From NCBI GenBank assembly GCA_965220305.1, contig OZ244817.1, forward strand, positions 3,782,001 through 3,846,000: DNA of 64,000 bases, written 5' to 3'. This DNA is from G965220305 sp965220305 (GTDB taxonomy: Bacteria; Chloroflexota; Dehalococcoidia; Lucifugimonadales; UBA3495). The position numbers were made by a program, and so were the translations under genes. How positions within the stretch are numbered: the stretch's first letter is position 1; every line of letters begins with the position of its first letter. Shown in pieces: positions 25,074 through 35,019 of this stretch. The notes under the pieces are model-generated. The model ran no database searches, was not told the DNA's origin, and worked only from the letters and a program-made list of their open reading frames with translations.

Positions 25074-28000
25074 ATGATCCAAATGGGTGGAAGAATCCGC
25101 TGGGCAGCCGGAAGCCAAGACGGATATATCGGCCGCATCGAAGGAAGGAGAGCTTACGTCGTATTCGATGACGGCTCGGAACAGATTTTCAGCCTTGACG
25201 CCGGAGTGCTCGAGGAGAAGCCATTCGTCATGGGAGACCGGGTTATGCGTGCCGATGGGGTTGTCGGTGTAGTAATTGAACAGGTGCAGACCCAAACATA
25301 CCCGACAGTGAAAGTCGTGTTCGCGGACGGGACGTCGAGCAACGCGGTGGAGATGACACTTCGCCCGGCAACCTTAGATGACCCTTTAGAGCGCTTCCGC
25401 GCTAATCAGCTGGGAACGGCGCAGCAGTTTAATTTGCGCTCGGTCGCGGCCGACCTCTGGACTAGACATCTACATGATTCGCTGGTGTCCCTGTCCCATG
25501 CCCGAGTTGACCTCAAGCCGCACCAGGTGGCGGTAGTCCACCGGGTCATCTCGTCTTACCCGCATCGTTTCTTGCTAAGCGACGAAGTTGGACTTGGTAA
25601 GACCATCGAAGCCGCAATGGTTGTCAAGGAGCTACGGGCGAGAGGTCTCGCCAGACGAGTTCTGATACTAGTTCTGATACTAGTTCCCTCCGGCCTCGTT
25701 CGGCAGTGGCAATTTGAACTGAAGACGAAGTTCAACGAAACCTTCGCAATATTCGACAGAAACACGCTCCAATACCTCAGGTCAAAAGGTGTCAGTAATC
25801 CGTGGACGGATCACGATTCGGTAATCACGTCACAGGAGTGGGGATCCTGGAGTGAGGAACGCCGCGACGAGATCGCCTCAGTCGACTGGGATCTGGTTAT
25901 CGTTGATGAAGCGCACCACGCCCGCAGCCAGAAGAGCGGAAGTCGGGTTACAACGACGAACCTTTATCGGCTTGTATCGGAGCTCACCTCTCGTCCCGAG
26001 TTCTCGCGACGAGGCGTTTTGTTCCTGACCGCAACACCTCTGCAACTGCAGCGCCACGAACTGTTTTCGCTGGTCGAGATGCTTAACCCGGTACTATTCG
26101 CCTCCGAGGAGGATTTCGTCGGCCACTTACAGGATCTAAGCGGGCTGAATAGACTGGTGGAAGACCTAACCCGCGACGGTCTCGCCGGCAAACTTTCCGA
26201 GCGCGCGAAAGCACTCCTTGGTGAACAAGAGTCGGATTTAGGGAGTTTGGAAGTTGAAGAGTTGATCGACCGTTTGCGAGCGCGACATCGACTGAGCGAA
26301 GTTCTTATCAGAAATCGTCGCGCCGTGATCGGCGGATTCTTGCCGCGCAAAGCATTTCGGTGGGAGGTGGAGATAACCGAGGAGGAACGAGCAGTACAAA
26401 TCGAGATGGACTCGATCATCGATGACGGTTATAGGGAGGCCGAGCGAACTCAGCGTACATCCGTGGGCTTCCTAATGGTGATTTGGCAAAAGCTGGCCGC
26501 AAGCTCATCTCGGGCACTGCTGAAATCGCTTGGGCGCAGACGGGAGCGACTATTGCAAGGCGAGATCACCGGCACTCTTTCTGCGGAGGATGCTGAAGAG
26601 GACTTGTTCGCGGACCGCGAGGCTTCCGAAATTACCAAAGAACTGCCCGCAGCGTCGGCCTATGAACTATCTCGAATAGACCGTGTAATTGAGTTACTGA
26701 CTAAGATCGAAGTTGACTCGAAGTCTCGAACCTTCATTGAGAAGTTGGACGAAATCTTCCAAGATGACCCAAATGGCAAGGTGATCGTGTTCACGGAATT
26801 CCGTGAGACCCAGGACATGCTAGGCGATCTCTGTTCTGAACAAGGGTGGTCGGCGCATCGCTTCCACGGGCAGTTGAATCCGCTTCAAAAGGACTCTGCG
26901 ATCGACTCGTTCCGCGTTGGGACCGGCCCCCAGGTCTTAATATCGACCGAAGCGGGCGGAGAAGGTCGCAATTTCCAGTTCGCTCACATCCTGGTCAACT
27001 ACGATCTGCCTTGGAATCCAATGCGCGTCGAGCAGCGGATCGGGCGCATTGACCGCATCGGCCAAGAGCATCCGGTCACTATTTTCAACTTCCACGTCCA
27101 GGGAACGATCGAGGGCCGAATCCTGGACGTTCTTGACCGGCGAATTCATCTTTTTGAGGAATCGATCGGCGGTCTCGATCCGATCCTCGGCGAAGCGGAA
27201 TCCGACATTCGAGCGGCACTTCGGTTAACCGCGGAAGAGCGGGACAAAGAGCTGGAGAGTGTTGCCGCGAAACTCGAAGAGCGGGTGCATCAGGCCAGGC
27301 AAGCCGAAACCCAGTTGAAGGATTTTATCCTAGACACAAAGAGCTACTCCGCCGAGATCGCTCAAACGGCACTGCAGGAAAAACAATCGGTTAGCCAGGG
27401 CGAATTTGAACGGTTGATGGTAGCGCTCTTGCGGTCGGTTAATACTTGGGTCGAGCCTGATCGAGACGGAGTTGAACGTCGTATACAATTCCATCCACCC
27501 TTTACGGAGGAGCGCAAAGAGCTGGTCGAGGGACAAGAGAAACGGCGCGTTTGCTTCGACCCACGTACGTTCGTGGATAGCGAGCAAGTTGAGTATTTCG
27601 GCTTCGGGCACCGAATCATCGATGCCTTAGTGAAGCGAATGACGGAGGAGCGCCATGACGGTGCCACCGCGATAAGACAACTTCCCGAAGACGCAATTGA
27701 CGGTCTGAGACCGGGTTGGCAGTTCAATTGGCTCATGAGGATTGGTGGGTTGAACCCTCGCGAGTTCGTTCACTCTATTTTCGTAGATGATCAAGGACAG
27801 GTCGATGTCGGGGTCGGCACTGCATTGCTCGAAGTTTCCCGTGAGTTCGGACGAGAAGAATCCGAACACCTCCTCGATATTGGGACCCTAGAAATCGCAC
27901 ATGACCGAGCGCACAAAGAGGTGGGTATCCTTAGAGACGAACTAATGGTCAACCTTAACGAGGAGATGCAAAGTCGATTCGAGGTAGAGCGGGACCGGAT

Positions 28001-28277
28001 CAACCGGCTCTTCGATAACCGTACTCAGGCGGCCCAGGACAGGATCGGATCATGCTCGGGTACGTTAGAACGTCTCAAGGCTTCGGACCAACAGTTGCAA
28101 AGACAGGCAATTCCGCTCTGGGAGGCCAACCTAGAGCGGGCCAATAGGGAGTTGGAGTCGCTCGGTCAAGACAAAGTTCGTTCGCTGCGTGAACTTATCG
28201 CTGCGCGTATGCCTCAATCCGACTATCGTCTGCTGGCAGCCGCACGGATTGAAGTGATTCCTAGGCAAGAGAAGTAA
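25074..28277 (+). CDS. drmD: DISARM SNF2-type helicase DrmD
   Basis: A 1067-residue protein starting MIQMGGRIRWAAGSQDGYIGR. After an N-terminal beta-rich region (1-105) comes a SNF2/SWI2 superfamily 2 helicase: Walker A in LSDEVGLGKTIEAAM (about residue 170), DEAH box (VIVDEAHHARSQ, about 278), motif III FLTATPLQL and the C-terminal lobe with VIVFTEFRETQDML, STEAGGEGRNFQ and RIGRIDRIGQ. A long helical C-terminal region follows. DrmD is the marker of class 1 DISARM and is thought to translocate on DNA. A 12-bp tandem duplication near 25661-25684 gives an in-frame VLILVLILV where one VLIL would be expected. The gene is followed by drmA 12 nt later. Confidence 0.9.
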   Translation: MIQMGGRIRWAAGSQDGYIGRIEGRRAYVVFDDGSEQIFSLDAGVLEEKPFVMGDRVMRADGVVGVVIEQVQTQTYPTVKVVFADGTSSNAVEMTLRPATLDDPLERFRANQLGTAQQFNLRSVAADLWTRHLHDSLVSLSHARVDLKPHQVAVVHRVISSYPHRFLLSDEVGLGKTIEAAMVVKELRARGLARRVLILVLILVPSGLVRQWQFELKTKFNETFAIFDRNTLQYLRSKGVSNPWTDHDSVITSQEWGSWSEERRDEIASVDWDLVIVDEAHHARSQKSGSRVTTTNLYRLVSELTSRPEFSRRGVLFLTATPLQLQRHELFSLVEMLNPVLFASEEDFVGHLQDLSGLNRLVEDLTRDGLAGKLSERAKALLGEQESDLGSLEVEELIDRLRARHRLSEVLIRNRRAVIGGFLPRKAFRWEVEITEEERAVQIEMDSIIDDGYREAERTQRTSVGFLMVIWQKLAASSSRALLKSLGRRRERLLQGEITGTLSAEDAEEDLFADREASEITKELPAASAYELSRIDRVIELLTKIEVDSKSRTFIEKLDEIFQDDPNGKVIVFTEFRETQDMLGDLCSEQGWSAHRFHGQLNPLQKDSAIDSFRVGTGPQVLISTEAGGEGRNFQFAHILVNYDLPWNPMRVEQRIGRIDRIGQEHPVTIFNFHVQGTIEGRILDVLDRRIHLFEESIGGLDPILGEAESDIRAALRLTAEERDKELESVAAKLEERVHQARQAETQLKDFILDTKSYSAEIAQTALQEKQSVSQGEFERLMVALLRSVNTWVEPDRDGVERRIQFHPPFTEERKELVEGQEKRRVCFDPRTFVDSEQVEYFGFGHRIIDALVKRMTEERHDGATAIRQLPEDAIDGLRPGWQFNWLMRIGGLNPREFVHSIFVDDQGQVDVGVGTALLEVSREFGREESEHLLDIGTLEIAHDRAHKEVGILRDELMVNLNEEMQSRFEVERDRINRLFDNRTQAAQDRIGSCSGTLERLKASDQQLQRQAIPLWEANLERANRELESLGQDKVRSLRELIAARMPQSDYRLLAAARIEVIPRQEK

Positions 28278-28289
28278 AGAAGGGTTGTC

Positions 28290-31200
28290 ATGAACCAACA
28301 AATGACGGGAAACGAGCAAACATATTACGAAGCTGAAGGGGACACCGTACGGGAACGTCTGCTAAATGCTCTGAAGATCGACCTTCTCGGTCCCGAAACT
28401 CCGGACGAGGCGCTTTCCCAATCTCCAGCCTCCCGTTACCTTATAGGAATGTTGGCTCCGCGAGGCACGAGGCTGTTGCCCTCCGAGGATGAAGGGGCGG
28501 CTTCAACGGTCGACGAGGACGACGATCAGGAGTCGGGGCCACGGGTTGCCCAGCAACTGGTGCCATCGTCAATCGGTTTATCGTTTATCGTGTCCTCAAA
28601 CTGCGATAGCGTCGATGTTCGCGCTAGTTGGGGTGAATACAACAAAGAGGAGATCGCGGGAGGGCCCGCAGTCGAACCTGAGGATGCAGCGGATATCAAT
28701 ACGGATGACGATCCGAATACGACCGCGACGACCAAACACAAGACATACAAGTGGCGACGTACCGCTTTCGATGAGGCTAAGAAGTTGTCATTGTCCCAAC
28801 GAACAGGTAACGCGGAGGTCTCGCCCGGCGCTTCTCTGGAGTGGCTCATCGACACCCTAAACGGTCGGAGGGTGGTATCCGTTTTTCTCGTAAACACTCG
28901 CACCGCTCCTGATGACCGGCGACCTGCTGATGAAGACTGGATGTATCAGCCGGAACTTTCAATAGCCGGCGACGGACCGGTCTTTTTCCCTAGAAGGCTG
29001 GACCGCGATAGCCCCGACACTGATCCGGATATCGCTTCTGCCGACCTCATCTACCGTCGACGACTGGAATTCGCCGTCGGTCACGGTGTCGCCGTTGGTT
29101 GGGATTCAGCGCAAGACCAAACCCGAGCCGATAGGATATTCACGACCATGGTTCCCAGCCGAGAAGTCCGCATCGTACGGGGACCTACCGACGTTCCAAC
29201 GCTGTCGATGGATCGGTTGGGTCAAGCCGAGTCACCGGAAGAAATGCAGTCTTATCTCCAACCTCTGCTTGACGCATACGCGGAATGGATCGCTCGCCGG
29301 AAAACCGAGGTCGACGAAATTCCTTCACCCGACAACGTCGTGGCTTTAGACCACATCATGGCCCAGGAACAAAGTCTCGAGCGGATGCGGTCAGGACTTC
29401 GGTCCTTGTCCGAGCCGCGAGCTTTCGAAGCGTTTCGCTTTGCAAATCGTGCAATGGCCATGCAGCGCCGCACCACGGTACGCGTGTTAAGTCGACGTCG
29501 GGGCGATACCGTACCCACGGACGAACAAATAGCCGCTTCATGGCGTCCCTTCCAGGTCGGCTTCATTCTTCAAGCCCTAACGTCTTTGGTGGATCCCTCA
29601 CATCCCGATCGGGAAGTTGCGGACCTGCTTTGGTATCCCACCGGTGGCGGCAAGACCGAAGCGTATTTGGGGCTTACCGCGTTCACCTTCGCGCTGAGGC
29701 GCCTACAAAACGACGACCGGTACGACTGGAGCGCCGGCACGGCTGTACTAATGCGGTACACGCTTAGGCTTCTTACAATCCAGCAGTTCCAGCGTGCGCT
29801 GACGTTAGTGTGTGCCTGCGAACTGTTGCGGATGCAGGACGTCGATAAGTGGGGCGTGGAACGATTTACGATCGGTCTATGGGTCGGGCAATCCGTTACC
29901 CCTAACACGTATGAACACTCTCGGGAAGCCCTTGAATATCTGAAGAACGACCGACTGGTCTTTTCGGGTTCACCGTATCAAGTTCTTTATTGTCCTTGGT
30001 GCGGCGAGGACATCTCACCTACAAACTACGTTGCCGACGACGATCTCCAACGGACGCTAATCAAATGTCCAGCCGAGGGCTGCCCCTTTGGAGCTCGGAA
30101 TTCGGAATTCGGAATTCCGGCTCTAGTGGTCGACCGTGAGATTTATAGGGAACCGCCGTCCTTGGTCTTGGCTACCGTCGACAAGTTCGCACAGATGGCT
30201 TGGAACGGTCGCATACGCGCGTTATTCGGCAGAGTTGACCGGCGTTGCCCTCGGCATGGGTTTTTCGTGCAGGGGGAGAGCCACGCGGGAAGGCACCGAG
30301 AAACCGCAGGCTTACCTTCGGCCGTCGTTCAAAACCTTGCCTTGCCTCTTGCTCCGCCGGACCTCATCATTCAGGATGAGCTGCACCTGATTTCCGGCCC
30401 GATGGGCAGCCTGGTTGGAATTTACGAGGCAGTGATTGACGGGATGTCCACCAAAAGGTTCGACGAGGAGTTGGTTCGACCTAAGATTGTCGCTTCGACT
30501 GCCACCGTAAGGCGCGCTCAGACTCAAATACGGGCGCTCTTTGACCGGGATGCCGAAATCTTCCCTCCTCTCGGTATCGATGCATCCGACTCGTTCTTCG
30601 CCGTAGAAGACGAAGGAAGGCCGGGGCGCCTCTATGTTGGGGTGTTCGGACCGGGCAAATCAATCAAGACGACGTTAGTGAGGACTTATAGTTCGCTACT
30701 AAGTAGAGCGAAGTTCGAGTTTGAAAATGCCATGTCTGCCGACCAGGATGGCAAGGATGTCGATGTAGCGGACGCCTACATGACCCTTGTCGGCTATTTT
30801 AATTCCCTCCGCGAGCTTGGGGGCGTGCTTAGACTCCTTGACGACGACGTTCCGGCGCGTCTGCGTGTGCTAAATAGACGTAATTTCGGGCCACATCGGC
30901 TCCTGTACGAGAAAGATAGGGAATTAACCAGTCGGCGGGCTAGTTCCGAAATTGCGGATACACTGAAGGCGTTGGATCGAACCTTCAAGGCGAGACAGGC
31001 AGGAGCGTACCCGATCGACGTACTTTTAGCTTCCAATATGATATCCGTCGGGGTCGATATAGACCGGCTAGGATTGATGGTCGTCAGTGCACAACCGAAG
31101 ACTACTGCCGAATACATCCAGGCGACGAGCCGGGTTGGGCGCACGCACCCAGGTCTGATTATCGAAGTTTACAACTGGATTCGTCCCCGAGATATCTCAC

Positions 31201-31712
31201 ACTACGAACGTTTTGCGCACTACCACGATACATTTTATCGACACGTGGAGGCGACCAGTGTAACTCCTTTTTCCGAGCGAGCGCGAGATCGAGCACTCCG
31301 CGGTGTGTTAACTTCCTTCGTTCGCCAGGGCTTACCAGGTATGGCGATGCCCGAGGCGTCCGCGGGTTCTTTCGACCAGTCTCTAACCGGTGTCCAAGAG
31401 ATTGTCGCGTCTTTACGAAATCGCTCATATACGGTAACCGAAAATGAAAACGTCGCCGACGAAACGGGGCTGCTGATCAAAAGCTTGACGGACGATTGGA
31501 ACAATCGAGCCCACGCAGAGGGGGGACTCGTCTATTCAGTGCGTGGAGTACCTTCAACAGGAAGAGGCGCTAAAGAAGGGGTTAGGCCGCCCGGAGTCCT
31601 GCTGAAGCCAATGGAACAGATAGCGGCAACAGGGGCATGGCCAGTGGCCCGCTCTCTTCGGGAAGTAGAGGAGGAGGTTGATGTTGTGCTGCTGCAGGAT
31701 CAGGAGGATTAA
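28290..31712 (+). CDS. drmA: DISARM helicase DrmA
   Basis: A 1140-residue protein starting MNQQMTGNEQTYYEAEG, with AGAAGGG 8 nt before the ATG. It is a large superfamily 2 helicase: WYPTGGGKTEAYLG is Walker A (about residue 450) and IIQDELHLISGPMGSLVG is the DExH box plus the DrmA-typical extension (about 695). The C-terminal helicase motifs are ASNMISVGVDIDRLGLMVV and QATSRVGRTHPG. A CPWCGED...CPAEGCPFGARN zinc-binding insert lies at about 569-605. DrmA with DrmB forms the core of DISARM, which blocks incoming phage DNA. The sequence is intact. It sits directly between drmD and drmB in the canonical order. Confidence 0.93.
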   Translation: MNQQMTGNEQTYYEAEGDTVRERLLNALKIDLLGPETPDEALSQSPASRYLIGMLAPRGTRLLPSEDEGAASTVDEDDDQESGPRVAQQLVPSSIGLSFIVSSNCDSVDVRASWGEYNKEEIAGGPAVEPEDAADINTDDDPNTTATTKHKTYKWRRTAFDEAKKLSLSQRTGNAEVSPGASLEWLIDTLNGRRVVSVFLVNTRTAPDDRRPADEDWMYQPELSIAGDGPVFFPRRLDRDSPDTDPDIASADLIYRRRLEFAVGHGVAVGWDSAQDQTRADRIFTTMVPSREVRIVRGPTDVPTLSMDRLGQAESPEEMQSYLQPLLDAYAEWIARRKTEVDEIPSPDNVVALDHIMAQEQSLERMRSGLRSLSEPRAFEAFRFANRAMAMQRRTTVRVLSRRRGDTVPTDEQIAASWRPFQVGFILQALTSLVDPSHPDREVADLLWYPTGGGKTEAYLGLTAFTFALRRLQNDDRYDWSAGTAVLMRYTLRLLTIQQFQRALTLVCACELLRMQDVDKWGVERFTIGLWVGQSVTPNTYEHSREALEYLKNDRLVFSGSPYQVLYCPWCGEDISPTNYVADDDLQRTLIKCPAEGCPFGARNSEFGIPALVVDREIYREPPSLVLATVDKFAQMAWNGRIRALFGRVDRRCPRHGFFVQGESHAGRHRETAGLPSAVVQNLALPLAPPDLIIQDELHLISGPMGSLVGIYEAVIDGMSTKRFDEELVRPKIVASTATVRRAQTQIRALFDRDAEIFPPLGIDASDSFFAVEDEGRPGRLYVGVFGPGKSIKTTLVRTYSSLLSRAKFEFENAMSADQDGKDVDVADAYMTLVGYFNSLRELGGVLRLLDDDVPARLRVLNRRNFGPHRLLYEKDRELTSRRASSEIADTLKALDRTFKARQAGAYPIDVLLASNMISVGVDIDRLGLMVVSAQPKTTAEYIQATSRVGRTHPGLIIEVYNWIRPRDISHYERFAHYHDTFYRHVEATSVTPFSERARDRALRGVLTSFVRQGLPGMAMPEASAGSFDQSLTGVQEIVASLRNRSYTVTENENVADETGLLIKSLTDDWNNRAHAEGGLVYSVRGVPSTGRGAKEGVRPPGVLLKPMEQIAATGAWPVARSLREVEEEVDVVLLQDQED

Positions 31713-31713
31713 A

Positions 31714-33474
31714 ATGGCTATACGCGCCGGCAAGATGCGTCCCAGTCAGATCGTCAGCCAATTTGGGCCCGGCGGGTTGATCGACTTACCGACACTATCA
31801 ATGGTAGTAACGGGGTTAGAGGATTGGGACACATCGACCGCTCGTAGGGTCGATGAACCCCGATTGGCCACCAAACTGGGAGTCAGTTTTTTCCGACGAC
31901 TGCCTTACTACCGTCACCCAACCAACGGAGGATTACCTGCTAGAGTCTTTCCGAGGTTCATGGTCTGTCCTCGATGCAATCGTTTGGCCCCTCATACGGC
32001 ATTTAGCTTTCGGGAACGACGTAATCCGGAGTATGTGTGCACTGCGGCCCATCGTGGTGGACAGAACCAAGCGGTTCACCCGGCCCGTTTCATGGTTGCT
32101 TGCAGGAAGGGGCATCTCGACGATTTTCCTTGGAGTCTTTACGTCCACGGTAACGACAGTGATTGCAACTCGGAACTGCAATTAAATGACACGGGGCTCA
32201 CGGGCGCCATTACGGACCTGTGGGTTTCCTGTCCGGTTCATAAGAAATCGCGAAACCTAGGCCAGGCGACGGGTACTGCCGCCCGCAAACTCCTGCCGAA
32301 ATGTAGAGGATTTCGTCCCTGGCTAGGAGCGAAATCTTTTGAGGCCTGTAACGAGGAAATCCATGTGCTCCTCCGTGGTGCCTCTAATGCCTATTTCCCG
32401 AGTGTCGAGTCCGCGATTTCCGTGCCACCTTGGTCCGACCCGGTGCAGTTGGCTATCGGGGAGTACGTAGAACAGCTTGAAAAAGTGGACTCACTGGATG
32501 CGTTGTTGAATTTCTTTAAGTTTGTCAACGCTCCTGATCTGGAGGAATTTCCTGCGGAGCGAGTGTGGGCCGGTATCGAACGAAGGAGGTCGGGCGATGT
32601 CGGTGCCAATGACTTGCGGCGTGAGGAATGGGAAGCGTTTAGGAGAGGAACGAATCATATTGATCCACGTGCGGAATTTCAAGTCCGGCCAACGACGGTT
32701 CCGGAGGGAATGGAGTCGTTTATTGCGGGCGTGACGCAGGTCGTCCGGCTGAGGGAGGTTCGTGCCTTACGGGGATTCACCCGCATAGATCCCATCCCGG
32801 ATATTGGTGATCTCGGGGAAGTCCAGGCGATTCAACCCGGTCTTGCCCCATTGGCGACGAAGCCCCTTAGCTGGCTGCCCGGGATCGACCAGAGAGGGGA
32901 AGGTGTCTTCCTACGATTCGCTGAGGACGCGCTTCGGCAATGGGAGGAGCGCGCCTGCGTTGCAGAGTTGCAAGATCGACATGCAGCGGCACAACGGGAA
33001 TGGTATGCCGCACGAAACATGGGTGAACCCCAGGCCAGACCTGCCCGTTATTTGCTTCTGCACGCCTTTTCGCATCTATTAATTCGTCAACTCGGCCTTG
33101 AATGCGGTTACGCATCATCGTCCCTCCGAGAGCGCATCTACTGTAGTACAGGGTCGGATCCGATGGCGGGGCTTTTAATATATACCGCTAGTCCGGACTC
33201 CGAAGGTTCGCTCGGTGGACTCGTCGAAATGTCACGCCCTGAACGCCTAGGGCCAGTCTTGAGGCGAGCCTTGGAAGGCTCCAAACTCTGCGCTAACGAT
33301 CCGCTTTGTGCCGACCGTGAGGTAAGTGCAACGGGAACTCAGCTTAACGGTGCGGCTTGCCATGCCTGTTTGCTAGAGTCAGAAACCTCTTGTGAAGTCG
33401 GGAACAACTACCTGGACCGTGCCGTTCTCGCCGGCACATTGCGTTCAACGGATACGGCTTTTGTCCCTGACTGA
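31714..33474 (+). CDS. drmB: DISARM DUF1998 protein DrmB
   Basis: A 586-residue protein. I choose the ATG at 31714 (MAIRAGKMRPSQIVSQFGPGG), which has CAGGAGG 8 nt upstream and lies 1 nt after the drmA stop; it matches the usual DrmB opening (RPSQ--S-FGPGG--DLP). A zinc-finger-like CPRCNRLAPHT segment lies near residue 89 and further cysteine pairs follow. The C-terminal DUF1998 domain includes LLHAFSHLLIRQLGLECGYASSSLRERIY and closing cysteines (CANDPLC...ACHACLLESETSCE). DrmB binds DrmA and is required for DISARM defence. It overlaps the start of drmC by 14 nt. Confidence 0.92.
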   Translation: MAIRAGKMRPSQIVSQFGPGGLIDLPTLSMVVTGLEDWDTSTARRVDEPRLATKLGVSFFRRLPYYRHPTNGGLPARVFPRFMVCPRCNRLAPHTAFSFRERRNPEYVCTAAHRGGQNQAVHPARFMVACRKGHLDDFPWSLYVHGNDSDCNSELQLNDTGLTGAITDLWVSCPVHKKSRNLGQATGTAARKLLPKCRGFRPWLGAKSFEACNEEIHVLLRGASNAYFPSVESAISVPPWSDPVQLAIGEYVEQLEKVDSLDALLNFFKFVNAPDLEEFPAERVWAGIERRRSGDVGANDLRREEWEAFRRGTNHIDPRAEFQVRPTTVPEGMESFIAGVTQVVRLREVRALRGFTRIDPIPDIGDLGEVQAIQPGLAPLATKPLSWLPGIDQRGEGVFLRFAEDALRQWEERACVAELQDRHAAAQREWYAARNMGEPQARPARYLLLHAFSHLLIRQLGLECGYASSSLRERIYCSTGSDPMAGLLIYTASPDSEGSLGGLVEMSRPERLGPVLRRALEGSKLCANDPLCADREVSATGTQLNGAACHACLLESETSCEVGNNYLDRAVLAGTLRSTDTAFVPD

Positions 33475-33590
33475 AGACCTCGCGGAACTTGTCGTTGCTC
33501 TGCCGCCCAGCGCAACCCTTGCGCTAGCCGATGGACTCGAAACCGGTCGTGTACGCCTGACGACGAGTTCATTCGGATTCGCTCGCCTAA

Positions 33591-35019
33591 TACTACAGTT
33601 GCAGATTGAAAACGACTAGGATTGGGGCAATCAACGGGTGGTGAGGTGAGGCTGTGGCAGTGCATGGGGATGGGGTGGCAGAGGTCGCCCGGTGGGCTGA
33701 GGGTATCGACCGGGTACACGAGTGCATTGCGGGGCGGTTCCGGCGTCCCGAACCACGTCGACGATCGCTGGACTATCTGAAAGGGCTGCTCAGTCCGGTG
33801 GAGCGCAAGAACGGCTGGCAACTGGCGGAGCAGGCCGGGGACGCCACACCCTATGGGGTGCAGCATCTGCTGTCAACCTACATTTGGGACGCGGACCTGG
33901 TTCGCGATGATCTCAGGGACTACGTGGTGGAGCACCTGGGCGACGCCAACGGGGTGTTGGTGGTGGACGAGACTGGGTTTCTGAAGAAGGGCAACAAGTC
34001 TGTGGGGGTGCAGCGTCAGTACAGCGGCACGGCGGGACGGATCGAGAACTGCCAGATTGGGGTATTCTTGACCTACGCTACTGCCAAGGGGAGGACCCTG
34101 CTGGACCGGGAGCTTTACCTGCCTCAGGTGTGGGCCGATGACCAGGAACGCCGGGAGGAGGCTGGCGTGCCGGAGCAAGTGGCGTTTCGCACCAAGCCGC
34201 AACTGGCCCGGCGGATGCTGGAACGGGCGGTGGAGTCGGGAGTCCCCTTCGGCTGGGCCACCGGGGACGAGGTCTACGGCAATGACCGCAACCTGCGGCT
34301 GTGGCTGGAGCGGCGGGACGTTCCTCACGTGCTGGCCATCAAGAGCAATGAGAAGTTGTGGGCTGGGACGGACCAGGGTCCGCGCCAAGTGCGGGCTGAC
34401 CGGCTGGCGTCTGGGGTTGAAGAGTCGGGCTGGGTCCGGCTGAGCGCCGGTGATGGGGCCAAGGGTCCTCGGGTCTACGACTGGGCCTTGGTGGATATTC
34501 GGCCCCTGAGAGAACCTGGCAAGGGGTACTGGCTGCTGGCCCGGCGCAGCGTGGCCAAGCCCGAGGAACTGGCCTACTACGTGTGCTACGGCCCGACGGG
34601 AACAGCCCTGGAGGAACTGGTGCGGGTGGCCGGAACCCGGTGGGCCATTGAGGAATGCTTTGAGGAGGCCAAGGGACAGGTGGGACTGGACCAATACGAG
34701 GTGCGCCGGTGGGACGGCTGGTACCGGCACATCACCCTGGCGATGCTGGCCCACGCCTACCTGGCGGTGGTACGGCGCCAGGCATCGTCGCCGGGACGTC
34801 TGGGAGAAAAGGGGGCTGCCCCAGTTTGGAGGAAAGGCTGATACCGCTGACGGTGCCCGAGGTTCGGCGGTTACTCTACCGGCTGATATGGAGACACCAC
34901 CCTACGGACGAATCAGTGCTGCGGTGGTCTCAGTGGAGACGGCGGCACCAAGCAACGGCCCGGCGCTGTCATTACCGACGCCGCCTGAAACTCCTCACCA
35001 CATATCTGCAACTGTAGTA
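33591..35019 (+). mobile_element. IS701-family insertion sequence, copy 1 (in drmC)
   Basis: The element is 1429 bp with perfect inverted ends TACTACAGTTGCAGAT and ATCTGCAACTGTAGTA. It is flanked by 4-bp duplications CTAA (33587-33590 and 35020-35023), as expected for IS701 elements (YTAR-type targets). Copies at 45484-46912 and 57712-59140 have the same length and the same encoded protein. Confidence 0.95.
33654..34841 (+). CDS. IS701-family transposase, copy 1
   Basis: A 395-residue DDE transposase starting from GTG at 33654 (MAVHGDGVAEVARWAEG), with GGTGAGG upstream. The catalytic residues are in VVDETGFLKKG (first D), WATGDEVYGND (second D) and WAIEECFEEAKG (E), the layout of the DDE_5 group. 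The same sequence is encoded by the other two copies, so transposition was recent and the enzyme is probably active. A further short in-frame tail after 34841 belongs to the IS right end. Confidence 0.95.
   Translation: MAVHGDGVAEVARWAEGIDRVHECIAGRFRRPEPRRRSLDYLKGLLSPVERKNGWQLAEQAGDATPYGVQHLLSTYIWDADLVRDDLRDYVVEHLGDANGVLVVDETGFLKKGNKSVGVQRQYSGTAGRIENCQIGVFLTYATAKGRTLLDRELYLPQVWADDQERREEAGVPEQVAFRTKPQLARRMLERAVESGVPFGWATGDEVYGNDRNLRLWLERRDVPHVLAIKSNEKLWAGTDQGPRQVRADRLASGVEESGWVRLSAGDGAKGPRVYDWALVDIRPLREPGKGYWLLARRSVAKPEELAYYVCYGPTGTALEELVRVAGTRWAIEECFEEAKGQVGLDQYEVRRWDGWYRHITLAMLAHAYLAVVRRQASSPGRLGEKGAAPVWRKG

Noticed and set aside
24798..25295. Minus-strand frame of 165 codons before drmD
   Set aside because: It overlaps the start of drmD by more than 200 nt, has no recognisable domain and no convincing ribosome site.
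33873..34754. Minus-strand 293-codon frame inside each IS701 copy
   Set aside because: It is the antisense of the transposase and recurs only because the IS recurs.
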